DNA of 64,000 nt from Defluviibacillus sp043739385 (GCA_043739385.1 JAYUED010000059.1:1-64000), one strand, 5' to 3'; counted from the first letter of the stretch, positions 41,022 to 50,264 are shown. Notes: generated by a model not told the origin, from the letters alone. Translations and numbers: made by a program.

Positions 41022-42449
41022 ATGATGCACCGCAGAACGCTTTTGAAATTCACCTCGAACATCACCCTGTCCGCCAGTCTGGCGGCGGCCTTGCTGCTAA
41101 GTGCTTGTGCCACCGCACCGAACACTTCACTGGAAGCCGCACCACCCATCGTGTTCGTTCATGGCAACGGCGACACCGCTGCACTGTGGCAAACCACCGC
41201 GTGGCGGTTCGAGAGCCAAGGCTGGCCGCGCGAACGTCTGATTGCGATCGACGTGCCCTACCCCATCTCTCGCGACGACGACACCAAAGCGCAGCCAGGC
41301 CGCACCTCAGCCGCTGAGAATATGGCCTACCTGAAGGCTCAGGTGGAGCACGTGCTGGCGGTCACTGGTGCGAAGCAGGTCGTGCTGATGGGCAATTCGC
41401 GAGGTGGCAATGCGATTCGCAGCTACATCCTGAACGGCGGTGGCGACAAGACCGTCAGCCACGCGATTTTGGGCGGCACACCAAACCACGGCGTATGGGC
41501 CATCAAGGGCTATCGCGAAGGCAATGAATTCGCGGGTACAGGCGTATTTTTGACCGCTTTGAACGCCCCCAAGAACGCGGCAGGCGATGAAGTCACTGGC
41601 CCTGTCAAATGGCTGACGGTTCGCTCCGACAACAACGACAAATATGCCCAACCCGATGGCGTTTGGATCGGAGCGAAAGGCACGGCTACCAATGTGACCG
41701 CCACCGGGCCAGAGCTCAAAGGCGCGCTGAACGTGGTGATCCCTCGCATTGACCACCGCGAAACCTCGTTCTCACCCGCTGCGTTTGCCGCTAGCTACCG
41801 CTTCATCACTGGCAAAGCGCCCAAAGACACAGCCGACGCCACAGGAATTTCGACAGAAAAGAATATCGTCCTCGACGGCAAAATCAACGGACTAGGCGTC
41901 AAATCTGACGATCCCAGCACCGGTGACTTCAGTAACAACTTGCCCGTACCAGGAGCGCAGCTCGCGGTGTATGTGACCGACGCGACTACCGGTGAGCGTG
42001 TGGGGCCAGCCGCCTATGCCAAAACCGTCGCAGCCGATGGCGTCTGGGGACCGCTTTCAGCACAGTCCGGAGTACGCTATGAATTCGCCATCACCGCACC
42101 CGGTTACGCCATTACCCACATCTACCGCAGCCCCTTCCCTCGCAGCAGCAATCTGGTGCATTTGCGCGCGGAGCGGATCGCTGAAGCCGACAAAGATGCC
42201 CAAGCCATCATCACCTTCGCCCGACCGCGTGGCTACTTTGACGCCCAGCGCGACACCTTGAGTTTTGACGGCCAAACCCCACCACCTGGCGTGCCAGCCA
42301 CGGGGACAGCCGGCGTGGCAAGTTCAAAAATCAAACTCGCATCATGGCAAGACCGCACCATTGCGGCTGAATTCAATGGGGAAAGGGTGGTAGGACACAC
42401 TTGGAGCGCACCGAACAAGCACATAGTGTGGCTTGAGATTACGCAGTAG
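41022..42449 (+). CDS. Tat-exported lipase-like alpha/beta hydrolase lipoprotein
   Basis: A 475-residue secreted protein. The signal has a twin arginine (HRRTLLKF) and a lipobox LSAC, so it is probably exported folded and lipidated. The hydrolase domain spans residues 40-265: the oxyanion start IVFVHGNGD, the nucleophile elbow GNSRGG and the DHRETSF region with the likely catalytic His. Residues 290-475 form a second, beta-rich domain that resembles a carboxypeptidase-regulatory-type sandwich (PGAQLAVYVTDATTGER). It stands alone between two hairpins. Substrate unknown; lipid or polyester is plausible. Confidence 0.85.
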   Translation: MMHRRTLLKFTSNITLSASLAAALLLSACATAPNTSLEAAPPIVFVHGNGDTAALWQTTAWRFESQGWPRERLIAIDVPYPISRDDDTKAQPGRTSAAENMAYLKAQVEHVLAVTGAKQVVLMGNSRGGNAIRSYILNGGGDKTVSHAILGGTPNHGVWAIKGYREGNEFAGTGVFLTALNAPKNAAGDEVTGPVKWLTVRSDNNDKYAQPDGVWIGAKGTATNVTATGPELKGALNVVIPRIDHRETSFSPAAFAASYRFITGKAPKDTADATGISTEKNIVLDGKINGLGVKSDDPSTGDFSNNLPVPGAQLAVYVTDATTGERVGPAAYAKTVAADGVWGPLSAQSGVRYEFAITAPGYAITHIYRSPFPRSSNLVHLRAERIAEADKDAQAIITFARPRGYFDAQRDTLSFDGQTPPPGVPATGTAGVASSKIKLASWQDRTIAAEFNGERVVGHTWSAPNKHIVWLEITQ

Positions 42450-42461
42450 CAGAGCAGTGTC

Positions 42462-42494
42462 TACGCCCACCGTACCACCGTAATGGTGGGCGTA
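42462..42494. terminator. Hairpin between the convergent hydrolase and HNH genes
   Basis: A perfect ten-bp stem TACGCCCACC / GGTGGGCGTA with a 13-base loop. The T-run is short (ATTTG), so termination may be partial. It lies between two convergent genes and could serve both. Confidence 0.65.
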
Positions 42495-42516
42495 ATTTGC
42501 GGCGCGGTGCGCGTCG

Positions 42517-43074
42517 CTACGTCACCAAACGTGACGACTTCGGCACATGCGCCATCAAAAACTCCATCTGGTCCGCCAGGATGCGTCGGTTGCGCAGGAT
42601 GAAGTCTTCCCATAGGCTGGGCACATAAGGCGCGTAGAGCAGCGGCATCTTGGCTTGTTCAGGCGTGCGGCTGCTTTTGCGGTGGTTGCATGGACGGCAG
42701 GCAGTGACGACATTCATCCAGTGGTCTTGTCCGTTTTGAGCAAAAGGCACGATGTGTTCACGGGTTAACTCGGTTTCATGCAGATGCTCACCGCAGTAGG
42801 CGCAGACGTTACGGTCACGGATGAACAGCTTGCTGTTGGTCAGGCCTGGGCGCAACTCGAACGGGTTGATGTTAGGCACCCCACGCGTACCGATGATGCT
42901 GTTGACGGTGATGACCGATTGCACGCCAGTAATGGCGTTGTTACCACCCCGGAATACAGCCACCTCGCAGCCCATTTCCCAGCGCACGTCCTCGGCGGCG
43001 TAGTGAATCACCGCTTGTTCCAGCGTGATCCACGACTGGGGCAAACCTTGGGCAGATAACTTCAAAACTTTCAA
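42517..43074 (-). CDS. HNH endonuclease family protein
   Basis: A 185-residue protein. The start is a TTG at 43074, six bases after a strong GGAGG site (43081-43085); the frame continues upstream but without conservation. The HNH core is CAYCGEHLHETELTREHIVP, then NVVTACRPCNHRKSSRTP, with four zinc-binding cysteines and the catalytic His. The N-terminal half (LKLSAQGLPQSWITLEQAV) is conserved in Burkholderiales homologues. No methyltransferase or phage gene is nearby, so a housekeeping or DNA repair role is more likely than restriction. Confidence 0.85.
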   Translation of the reverse strand: MKVLKLSAQGLPQSWITLEQAVIHYAAEDVRWEMGCEVAVFRGGNNAITGVQSVITVNSIIGTRGVPNINPFELRPGLTNSKLFIRDRNVCAYCGEHLHETELTREHIVPFAQNGQDHWMNVVTACRPCNHRKSSRTPEQAKMPLLYAPYVPSLWEDFILRNRRILADQMEFLMAHVPKSSRLVT

Positions 43075-43226
43075 AACAGGCCTCCAATGAAAACATCGCA
43101 GTAGCACTGACACGAAAGCACAACCCTCTGAGGCCTTTACCCGCATTGGGATATGCGGAGCAAGGGCACAGGGCTAGGGGTTGCCTACCGCACAATATAC
43201 AGGCTTCACATGACATTTGAAGAACC

Positions 43227-43691
43227 ATGCACATCCATAGCTTCCCTGCCCCACCCCAACACCCACGCCATACAGCGCCGCCATGGCGTGCTTTCTGTGC
43301 TTGTGCATTGATAGCAACAGCACAACTCAGCGCTGCTTTAGCTGCCCCTTTGCTGCGCTGCCACGTAACTTACGCAGGCAGCACCCAGGTTGTAGACAGC
43401 CAGGTGACAAATGACCCCTATAGCGTAGCCTCAATAGACATTGGCGGGCGCTTCAAATTCAAGGCGGTGATGGTGGGGACAGGGCAGAAGAAAAACCCCG
43501 TCGACTACATAAAGCTCTACGCTTATCTACAACGGCGCGATAAGGATTTCCCCATCCACCAAGCGACCTATTTACCACCGTTCAAGCCCTCAATCGCACC
43601 TATTGCGTTAACACCACTCAACTACCTGTACGCAGGCGAGGTGGAGCGTGAACTTCAATACCACTGCACTCTGCAAGGGGTGACACCATGA
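43227..43691 (+). CDS. Unrecognised small secreted protein, coupled to a CapA-like gene
   Basis: A 154-residue protein with a basic N-terminus and a hydrophobic segment (residues 22-40) ending AALAAP, a likely signal peptidase I site. The mature part is about 115 residues, with two cysteines (Cys44 and one near residue 147) that could form a disulfide. It contains VVDSQVTNDPYSVASIDIGG and a tyrosine-rich centre. I do not recognise a family. Its stop overlaps the CapA-like start by four bases (ATGA), which suggests a joint function. Confidence 0.7.
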   Translation: MHIHSFPAPPQHPRHTAPPWRAFCACALIATAQLSAALAAPLLRCHVTYAGSTQVVDSQVTNDPYSVASIDIGGRFKFKAVMVGTGQKKNPVDYIKLYAYLQRRDKDFPIHQATYLPPFKPSIAPIALTPLNYLYAGEVERELQYHCTLQGVTP

Positions 43692-44671
43692 AAAGCAGTT
43701 TTAATCTCAACTTTTACAGGCTCTTATGCTGTTTATTGGCTAGCCTCAGCCTAGGTATGGTGCAGGCAGCCTCTAACAATGACGCGGCAAACGACACCAT
43801 CAGTTTGCTGTTCGTAGGTGATGTCGTGCTGGACGGCCAACCGGGTCAGGCCATTGCCCAGGGTATCGATCCCTTCGCCGCCTTTGCTGCCAGGTTCGCC
43901 AGCGCCGATGTACGCATCGCCAATCTGGAATGTGTAGTTGCGACCACAGGTACCGCCGCCGACAAAAACTACACGTTCCGGGCTCATCCACGTACGTTGC
44001 CAATTTTGAAGCAGCATTTTGATGCGGTGTCCATAGCCAACAACCATTCCGGGGACTTTGGGCGCGGGGCATTTAGCGAGATGCTGGGGCTGCTGGATGC
44101 GCACGGCATTGGCCACTTTGGTGGTGGAAACTCCCAGCATGAAGCACACACACCACTCATCATTGAGCGCAAAGGCATTCGCATTGCGCTGCTGGGGTAT
44201 GACGAATTCATGCCCCGCAGTTTTGAGGCGGATGCCAACGCGGCAGGTGTCGCTTGGAGCGAAGACGAGCAGGTGGTAGCAGACATTCGCCGCGCACGCA
44301 GCCACTACAAGGCCGACGTGGTGATTCCTTTCATGCACTGGGGTTGGGAGAATGAGCCCCGCGCCAATACGCGCCAACGCCAACTCGCCCGACACATGGT
44401 CGATGCCGGTGCCGACGCCGTGGTGGGTGCGCATCCGCATGTGGTGCAAGACGTGGAGCATTACCAAGGCAAACCTATCGTCTACAGTCTAGGCAACTTC
44501 ATGATCGATGCGCTCGATAATGCCGCCCAAGCCCGCGGATGGATACTGCGTTTGCAGATCAACCGCCACGGCGTGCAAGCCTTGGACACGCAGTGGGCAC
44601 AACTCAACGCTCAAGGCATCCCATCGCCCGACGCCACTGCAGCCTCTACATCAGCCTCAACGGATAAATAA
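43688..44671 (+). CDS. CapA family protein (metallophosphatase-like)
   Basis: A 327-residue secreted protein with an N-terminal signal (FYRLLCCLLASLSLGMVQA). The CapA/PgsA-type phosphoesterase motifs are LLFVGDVVLDG, ANLECVV, SIANNHSGDFG, FMHWGWENE, GAHPHVVQDVEHY and YSLGNFMID, which supply the Asp, Asn and His metal ligands. Members occur in poly-gamma-glutamate synthesis, but no PgsB/C genes are here. Function with the small coupled protein upstream is unknown. The C-terminus is Ser/Ala-rich. Confidence 0.88.
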   Translation: MKSSFNLNFYRLLCCLLASLSLGMVQAASNNDAANDTISLLFVGDVVLDGQPGQAIAQGIDPFAAFAARFASADVRIANLECVVATTGTAADKNYTFRAHPRTLPILKQHFDAVSIANNHSGDFGRGAFSEMLGLLDAHGIGHFGGGNSQHEAHTPLIIERKGIRIALLGYDEFMPRSFEADANAAGVAWSEDEQVVADIRRARSHYKADVVIPFMHWGWENEPRANTRQRQLARHMVDAGADAVVGAHPHVVQDVEHYQGKPIVYSLGNFMIDALDNAAQARGWILRLQINRHGVQALDTQWAQLNAQGIPSPDATAASTSASTDK

Positions 44672-44731
44672 TTTTTTAGGCTCTATGCCCTCATAAAGCG
44701 TTTTAAGTTAGCTATAAAAATGATACTAGCC
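44671..44731 (-). repeat. AT-rich dispersed element copy between the CapA-like gene and ribF
   Basis: On the minus strand GCTAGTATCATTTTTATAGC is followed by ACGCTTTATG and GCATAGAGCCTAAAAAAT. This is the only copy outside genes and probably the least constrained, so it is the best query for a genome-wide search. Confidence 0.5.
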
Positions 44732-44769
44732 ATCGCACTTCTTCGTCAGTCCCTGCCCCGCGTAGCTCT

Positions 44770-45897
44770 ATGAAAATCTTCCGAGGCTTCCACCACCCCG
44801 ACATCGCGCCCACCTGCGCGCTGACGATTGGCAATTTCGATGGGGTACACCGGGGCCATCAGGCCATGTTGGCGCTGCTCAACAACGAAGCCCAGCACCG
44901 CAACGTGCCCAGCTGCGTAATGACGTTCGAGCCGCACCCACGCGACTACTTCGCCGCTGCCGCCCACAAGCCCGAGCTGGCCCCGGCCCGTATCGCCACC
45001 CTGCGCGACAAGCTGCAAGAGCTGGAGCGCTGTAGAGTGGAACAAGTGGTAGTGTTGCCTTTTGACCAACGATTGGCCAGCCAATCCCCGCAAGCCTTTA
45101 TCGAGGACGTACTGGTGCGCGGCTTGGGGGTGCGCTATGTTTTGGTCGGTGACGATTTCCGTTTCGGCGCCAAACGGGCCGGGGACTACAACTTGCTAGA
45201 CGCCCAGGGCGATGAACTCGGCTTTGACGTGGCCCGCATGAACAGCTACGAAGTGTCAGACCCCCAATCACGGCGTAACCAAGGCATACCCAGCTGGGAA
45301 GCTTCCAGTTTTGGGCGTGTTCCCGGCAGCCACGGCCTGCGCGTCTCCAGCTCCGCCGTGCGTGAAGCACTGGACGAGGGCCGTATGGACGACGCAGCCC
45401 GCCTGCTGGGTCGCCCCTACGCCATCTCAGGCCATGTCGTCCACGGGCGCAAACTGGGCCGCGAACTCGGTGCCAGCGCACCGGGGCGGGGCGACGGCTT
45501 TCGCACGTTGAATTTGCGCTTCGCCCACTGGAAACCCGCCGCCAGTGGCATCTTTGCGGTGCGCGTATTCGGCCTGCGCACAGACCCGAATGCGGCTGTC
45601 GAAGGCGTCGCCAACCTAGGTATTCGCCCCTCGATTGATCCAAACGACGTGAACGGTGGCCGCGTCCTGCTAGAAACCCATTGCTTTGACTGGCCCACCG
45701 AACTGGCGAACCAAGAGGCCTACGGTAAAATCATCCGTGTGGAACTGCTTCAAAAACTGCATGACGAACTGAAATACGACAGTCTGGACGCCCTGACAAC
45801 CGGCATCGCGAAAGACTGCAGGGACGCACGCGCCTACTTTGCGCAGGCGCAGGCCCGGCGGCAAACCACGCGCGACCGAATTAGCACCGGCAGCTAA
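44770..45897 (+). CDS. ribF: Bifunctional riboflavin kinase/FAD synthetase
   Basis: Makes FMN and FAD from riboflavin. The 375-residue protein has the nucleotidyltransferase domain first (TIGNFDGVHRGHQAML and VLVGDDFRFGAKRAGD) and the kinase domain second (GRPYAISGHVVHGRKLGREL, then NLGIRPSID). A segment around residues 150-195 (SRRNQGIPSWEASSFGRVPG) is an insertion in the loop before SSSAVREAL. Directly upstream of ileS and lspA, the conserved order. Confidence 0.95.
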   Translation: MKIFRGFHHPDIAPTCALTIGNFDGVHRGHQAMLALLNNEAQHRNVPSCVMTFEPHPRDYFAAAAHKPELAPARIATLRDKLQELERCRVEQVVVLPFDQRLASQSPQAFIEDVLVRGLGVRYVLVGDDFRFGAKRAGDYNLLDAQGDELGFDVARMNSYEVSDPQSRRNQGIPSWEASSFGRVPGSHGLRVSSSAVREALDEGRMDDAARLLGRPYAISGHVVHGRKLGRELGASAPGRGDGFRTLNLRFAHWKPAASGIFAVRVFGLRTDPNAAVEGVANLGIRPSIDPNDVNGGRVLLETHCFDWPTELANQEAYGKIIRVELLQKLHDELKYDSLDALTTGIAKDCRDARAYFAQAQARRQTTRDRISTGS

Positions 45898-45950
45898 GCG
45901 CTGCTGTGCTCTCCCGGCGACCCCCTGATCGCCGCCTGTTCTCTTTCCTG

Positions 45951-45978
45951 TTCCCTATTCCCTATTCCCTATTCCCTG
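45951..45978. repeat. Four 7-bp tandem repeats upstream of ileS
   Basis: TTCCCTA three times and then TTCCCTG. The tract lies between ribF and ileS, about 70 bases before the ileS ATG. It is too short and has no spacers, so it is not a CRISPR. Confidence 0.9.
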
Positions 45979-46048
45979 TTTTTTCCTTATTGCCTTTCAC
46001 GTGCAGCGGCCCTCGCAGCTGACACGCTACACACCAAAAAGCCCTGCT

Positions 46049-48925
46049 ATGAGCCAAGAATCTACGCCTGAAGCTACGGAAACCGTAGCAGCTACCGACT
46101 ACCGCGCCACCCTTAATCTGCCAGACACCCCCTTCCCCATGCGAGGTGACCTGGCCAAACGCGAGCCAGGCTGGGTGAAAGAGTGGGAAGACAAAGGCAT
46201 CTACAAAAAACTGCGCGATGCCCGCATCAATGCACCCCGCTTCGTATTGCACGACGGCCCGCCCTACGCCAATGGCCAAATCCACATGGGCCACGCCGTC
46301 AACAAAATATTGAAGGACATGATCGTCAAAGCACGCCAGCTCAAGGGCATGGACGCTGTTTACGTGCCCGGCTGGGACTGTCACGGTCTACCGATTGAAA
46401 ATCAGATCGAAAAAACTCATGGCCGCAACCTTAGCCGTGACGAAGTACAAGCCAAAAGCCGCGCCTATGCCACCGAGCAAATTGCACTGCAAAAAGCCGA
46501 TTTCAAACGCCTGGGCGTGCTGGGCGAGTGGGACAACCCATACCTGACGATGAACCCCAGCAACGAGGCCGACGAAATCCGCGCCTTGAAGCGCATCATC
46601 GAACGCGGCTTTGTCTACCGGGGCCTTAAACCCGTGTACTGGTGCTTTGACTGCAGAAGTTCTCTAGCCGAGTTCGAGATCGAATACGCCGACAAGAAAT
46701 CACAAACGATTGATGTAGGCTTCGAGTGCGCGGAGCCTGCCAAGCTGGCGACGGCTTTCGGATTGACCGACCTTGCTAAGCCGGCCTTCGCCGTCATCTG
46801 GACCACCACAGCCTGGACCATTCCCGCCAACCAGGCGCTGAACCTGAACCCAGCGCTGGAGTACGCGCTGGTGGACACCCCACGCGGCCTGTTGATTTTG
46901 GCCTCCGCCTTGGTCGAAAAAGCCTTAGCCCGTTTCCCGCTCACAGGCACCGTGGTCGCGACAACACTGGGTGAAAACCTCGCCAACATCAACTTCAAAC
47001 ACCCCTTTTATGACAAAGCAACAGGTGATGAAGGTGAGTTCACTTACAAGCGCCTCAGCCCTGTCTTCTTGGCCGACTACGCCACGGCTGACGACGGCAC
47101 TGGCATCGTGCACTCGTCACCCGCTTATGGCGTGGAGGATTTCAACTCCTGCGTGGCCAATGGCATCGCCCACGACGACATCCTGAACCCGGTACAAGCC
47201 AATGGCGTCTACGTGGACGAGTTGCCCCAGTTCGGTGGCCAGTTCATTTGGAAAGCTGCACCCGTCATCGTCGAAGCGCTGCGGGCCGCTGACCGCCTGT
47301 TTGCGACCGAGACCATCACCCACAGCTACCCGCATTGCTGGCGGCATAAAACCCCGGTGATCTACCGGGCTGCCGCTCAGTGGTTCATCCGCATGGACGA
47401 AGGCGAGGGTGTGTTCACGAAGGACAAAGCGCCGCAAACCCTGCGTCAGCTGGCCCTGAACGCTATCGAAGAAACCCGTTTTTACCCCGAAAACGGCAAA
47501 ACCCGGCTGCGCGACATGATCTCCGGGCGACCCGACTGGTGCATCTCACGCCAGCGAAACTGGGGCGTACCGCTGCCTTTCTTCATCCACACCGCCACCG
47601 GCGAACTGCACCCCGACACCATGGCGCTGATCGACCGCGCCGCCGATATGGTGCAGGCCCATGGCATTGAGGCCTGGAGCAAAGCCAGCGCGCAATCGCT
47701 GATTGGGGCTGACGCCGAGTTCTACACCAAGAGCCACGACATACTCGATGTGTGGTTTGACTCCGGCACCACGCACTACACCGTGCTGCAAAAGAGCCAC
47801 GCCGCCCAGTCCGCTTGGCCTGCAGACCTGTACCTGGAAGGCCACGACCAGCACCGCGGCTGGTTCCACAGCTCACTGCTGACCGCCTGCGCCATGTACG
47901 ACCACGCGCCGTACAAAGGCCTGCTGACGCACGGCTTCACTGTCGATGCGAACGGCCGCAAGATGAGCAAATCCGAGAAAAACGGCGTCGATCCCCAGGT
48001 CACTGCGGGTAAGCTGGGCGCTGAAATCATCCGCCTGTGGGTCGCAGCCAGTGACTATTCAGGCGATATTGCCGGCGACGACAAAATTCTCGCCCGCGTG
48101 GTGGACACTTACCGCCGCATCCGCAATACGCTCAAGTTCTTGCTTGCCAACACCAGCGACTTTGACCCTGCAACCGACACCGTGCCTGCCGATCAAATGC
48201 TGGAAATCGACCGCTACGCGCTGGCCCGTGCAGCACAGATGCAGGCCACAGTCCTGGCCCACTACGAGGTGTATGAATTCCATCCCGTGGTCGCGAAATT
48301 GCAGGTGTACTGCAGTGAGGACTTAGGCTCGTTCTATCTGGACGTGCTGAAAGACCGCCTCTACACCACCGCACCCAAGAGCCTCGCCCGCCGCAGCGCA
48401 CAAACTGCCTTGTTGCAAATTACCCAAGCCATGCTGCGCTGGATGGCCCCTTTCCTGAGCTTCACCGCTGAAGAAATCTGGGCACTGGAAGGCAAAAGCG
48501 AATCCATTTTCATGGAAACCTACGCTGACATGGAAGCGACGAGCCCATCATCTGAGGGCTTGCTCGCCAAATGGACGCGCATCCGCGAAATCCGTGACAT
48601 GGTGAACAAAGACATAGAAGTGCTGCGCAAAGACGGCAAAGTGGGCTCCAGCCTACAAGCCACCGTGGTGCTGACAGCGCCCGCCGCCGACCACGCCTTG
48701 CTGGCCAGCCTGGGCGGCGATTTGAAGTTTGTATTCATTACATCCGCTATTAAATTAGTAGCTGGAGATGAATTAAATGTAAGCACTATGGCCTCATTGG
48801 ATACAAAATGCGAGCGCTGCTGGCACTACCAGGAAGATGTGGGCAGCGTTGCCGCGCACCCAACGATTTGCGGGCGTTGCGTCAGCAATTTGTACGGCGT
48901 GGGTGAAACACGGTTGATCGCTTAA
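46049..48925 (+). CDS. ileS: Isoleucyl-tRNA synthetase
   Basis: Charges tRNA-Ile. I use the ATG at 46049 (MSQESTPEAT); 958 residues, typical for bacterial class I IleRS. HIGH motif: YANGQIHMGHAVNK. KMSKS motif: GRKMSKSEKNGVDPQ. The C-terminal zinc site is intact (CERCW and CGRCV). The editing domain includes the WTTTAWTIPANQAL segment. An AT-rich patch (48746-48803) encodes residues 900-918 just before the zinc domain without disturbing the frame. lspA follows 11 bp later. Confidence 0.97.
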   Translation: MSQESTPEATETVAATDYRATLNLPDTPFPMRGDLAKREPGWVKEWEDKGIYKKLRDARINAPRFVLHDGPPYANGQIHMGHAVNKILKDMIVKARQLKGMDAVYVPGWDCHGLPIENQIEKTHGRNLSRDEVQAKSRAYATEQIALQKADFKRLGVLGEWDNPYLTMNPSNEADEIRALKRIIERGFVYRGLKPVYWCFDCRSSLAEFEIEYADKKSQTIDVGFECAEPAKLATAFGLTDLAKPAFAVIWTTTAWTIPANQALNLNPALEYALVDTPRGLLILASALVEKALARFPLTGTVVATTLGENLANINFKHPFYDKATGDEGEFTYKRLSPVFLADYATADDGTGIVHSSPAYGVEDFNSCVANGIAHDDILNPVQANGVYVDELPQFGGQFIWKAAPVIVEALRAADRLFATETITHSYPHCWRHKTPVIYRAAAQWFIRMDEGEGVFTKDKAPQTLRQLALNAIEETRFYPENGKTRLRDMISGRPDWCISRQRNWGVPLPFFIHTATGELHPDTMALIDRAADMVQAHGIEAWSKASAQSLIGADAEFYTKSHDILDVWFDSGTTHYTVLQKSHAAQSAWPADLYLEGHDQHRGWFHSSLLTACAMYDHAPYKGLLTHGFTVDANGRKMSKSEKNGVDPQVTAGKLGAEIIRLWVAASDYSGDIAGDDKILARVVDTYRRIRNTLKFLLANTSDFDPATDTVPADQMLEIDRYALARAAQMQATVLAHYEVYEFHPVVAKLQVYCSEDLGSFYLDVLKDRLYTTAPKSLARRSAQTALLQITQAMLRWMAPFLSFTAEEIWALEGKSESIFMETYADMEATSPSSEGLLAKWTRIREIRDMVNKDIEVLRKDGKVGSSLQATVVLTAPAADHALLASLGGDLKFVFITSAIKLVAGDELNVSTMASLDTKCERCWHYQEDVGSVAAHPTICGRCVSNLYGVGETRLIA
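48746..48803 (+). repeat. AT-rich dispersed element copy inside ileS
   Basis: GCTATTAAATTAGTAGCTGG followed by ATGTAAGCACTATGGCCTC. The left half, GCTATTAAATTAG, is identical to the first 13 bases of the patch in pgi at 60208. It is much more AT-rich than the flanking ileS sequence. Confidence 0.5.
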
Positions 48926-48936
48926 GACTCAAGATC

Positions 48937-49488
48937 ATGGCAAGAAAATCCAACACAGCCGTCCGAACTTCGTTTGTGAAGTCCTCCAGCAGCAGCGCCA
49001 GCTTGCTGCCTTGGCTGGCGCTTGCAGCCATCCTCATTCTGATCGACCAGTTCACCAAAGTGCTGATCGTGGGCTACTACCAGTTGGGTGGAGCGACGCG
49101 TATCACCAGTTTTTTTGACGTAGTTCGGGCGCACAACACGGGGGCCGCGTTTTCGTTTCTGGCGTCTGCGGGGGGTTGGCAGCGCTGGTTCTTCACCGCC
49201 ATTGGCGTGGCGGCTGCGCTGTTTATCGTGTGGATGCTGAAGGCCCACCCTGGCCAAAAGCTGTTTGCGTTTGCGCTAGCCTGCATCTTGGGCGGTGCTA
49301 TCGGCAACGTAATTGACCGTGTGGTGTACGGCTATGTGGTGGACTTTTTGCAGTTCCACTGGGAATGGCTCAAACCCATGTTCCCTGGGGGCTACTTCCC
49401 TGCCTTCAACGTGGCTGACAGTGCGATCACTGTCGGGGCCACGTGTTTGATTCTGGATGAGATTTTGCGGGTACGCAAAGGGAAATAA
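48937..49488 (+). CDS. lspA: Lipoprotein signal peptidase
   Basis: An aspartic protease in the inner membrane that cuts the signal from lipidated prolipoproteins. 183 residues with four membrane helices. The two catalytic aspartates are in GNVIDRVVYGYVVDF and FNVADSAI; the early DQFTKVL and NTGAAFSFL motifs also fit. It follows ileS after 11 bp and ends at a bidirectional terminator. Confidence 0.97.
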   Translation: MARKSNTAVRTSFVKSSSSSASLLPWLALAAILILIDQFTKVLIVGYYQLGGATRITSFFDVVRAHNTGAAFSFLASAGGWQRWFFTAIGVAAALFIVWMLKAHPGQKLFAFALACILGGAIGNVIDRVVYGYVVDFLQFHWEWLKPMFPGGYFPAFNVADSAITVGATCLILDEILRVRKGK

Positions 49489-49496
49489 AAAACCAA

Positions 49497-49523
49497 AAAA
49501 AAGGGGCGCAAAGCCCCTTTTTT
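49497..49523. terminator. Bidirectional terminator between lspA and a GST gene
   Basis: GGGGC / GCCCC stem with a GCAAA loop, flanked by runs of at least six A and six T. It can stop transcription in both directions, and its right arm touches the stop codon of the GST gene. Confidence 0.85.
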
Positions 49524-50169
49524 ACGCCTTTGCAGTAGATGTAGCAGCCTTGCGATCGGCCACAACTTTTTGCGCGCTAGGGCGCTCACCCACCAGTTTC
49601 ATATAGGGCTTGTAGTCAATGCCAGCGGCTAACAGCAAATCTTCACCGTAGATTGCCTTACTCGTCATTCCCACCAAAGGCAAGCTCGCAAATGCAGCGC
49701 AATCAGCCTGCGTAAAAGTGTCACCAGCCAGATAGGGCGCAAACTTGGCGATGCGCTTGAAGGCCGCGATGTTTTTTTCCAGAACACTGCGCAGTTGGGC
49801 TACTTTCTCATCGCTCAGCGAACCGCCAAAGAAGGCTTTGCCGTGCAGCTCGCGGGCTACCAGCTCTAGGTGCAAATCCATGAAAACAATGAGTTCACGC
49901 ACCTTAGCCGCGGCAAAAGCGTCAGCAGGCATCAACGGTGGGTTAGGGTAGGCCGTCTCGATGTACTCCATGATGACCTGACTCTCGCAAATTCCGCCTT
50001 GAGGCGTGCGAAGGAATGGGATTTTGGCCAAAGGAGAATCAGCCAAGACAGCTTCATCGGTGCTCTTGGTGGGTACATTGGCCTCGGCAAAGGGCACATT
50101 CTTTTCAAGCAGAGCGAGCTTGACTTTGTTGTAGTAGTTGGAAATAGGGGAGCCGCAAAGGGTGAGCAT
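49522..50169 (-). CDS. Glutathione S-transferase family protein
   Basis: A 215-residue GST from the ATG at 50169 (MLTLCGSPISNYYNKVKLAL). The thioredoxin-like domain has AKIPFLRTPQGGICESQVIM, with the Glu-Ser that contacts glutathione, and the helical domain follows from residue 85. The N-terminal CGSPISNYYNK fits Ser/Cys-type bacterial GSTs. It is not closely related to the other two GSTs in the window. Longer starts at 50214 and 50244 are possible but not conserved in the family. Confidence 0.87.
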   Translation of the reverse strand: MLTLCGSPISNYYNKVKLALLEKNVPFAEANVPTKSTDEAVLADSPLAKIPFLRTPQGGICESQVIMEYIETAYPNPPLMPADAFAAAKVRELIVFMDLHLELVARELHGKAFFGGSLSDEKVAQLRSVLEKNIAAFKRIAKFAPYLAGDTFTQADCAAFASLPLVGMTSKAIYGEDLLLAAGIDYKPYMKLVGERPSAQKVVADRKAATSTAKA

Positions 50170-50264
50170 GGGAGAGGTCTCGTAAGTTTTGATGCTGGTA
50201 AGTTTAGGCGGCATGGCCGTGTCGATGTGGCACGCGGGAGACAAAGGAGCCGAGAAACAAAGGG

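Noticed and set aside
42517..43074. HNH gene as part of a restriction system or prophage
   Set aside because: No methyltransferase, specificity subunit or phage gene is in the neighbourhood, and the N-terminal half is of a chromosomal Burkholderiales type.
45951..45978. Tandem TTCCCTA repeats as a CRISPR array
   Set aside because: Units are seven bases long without spacers, and no cas genes are near.
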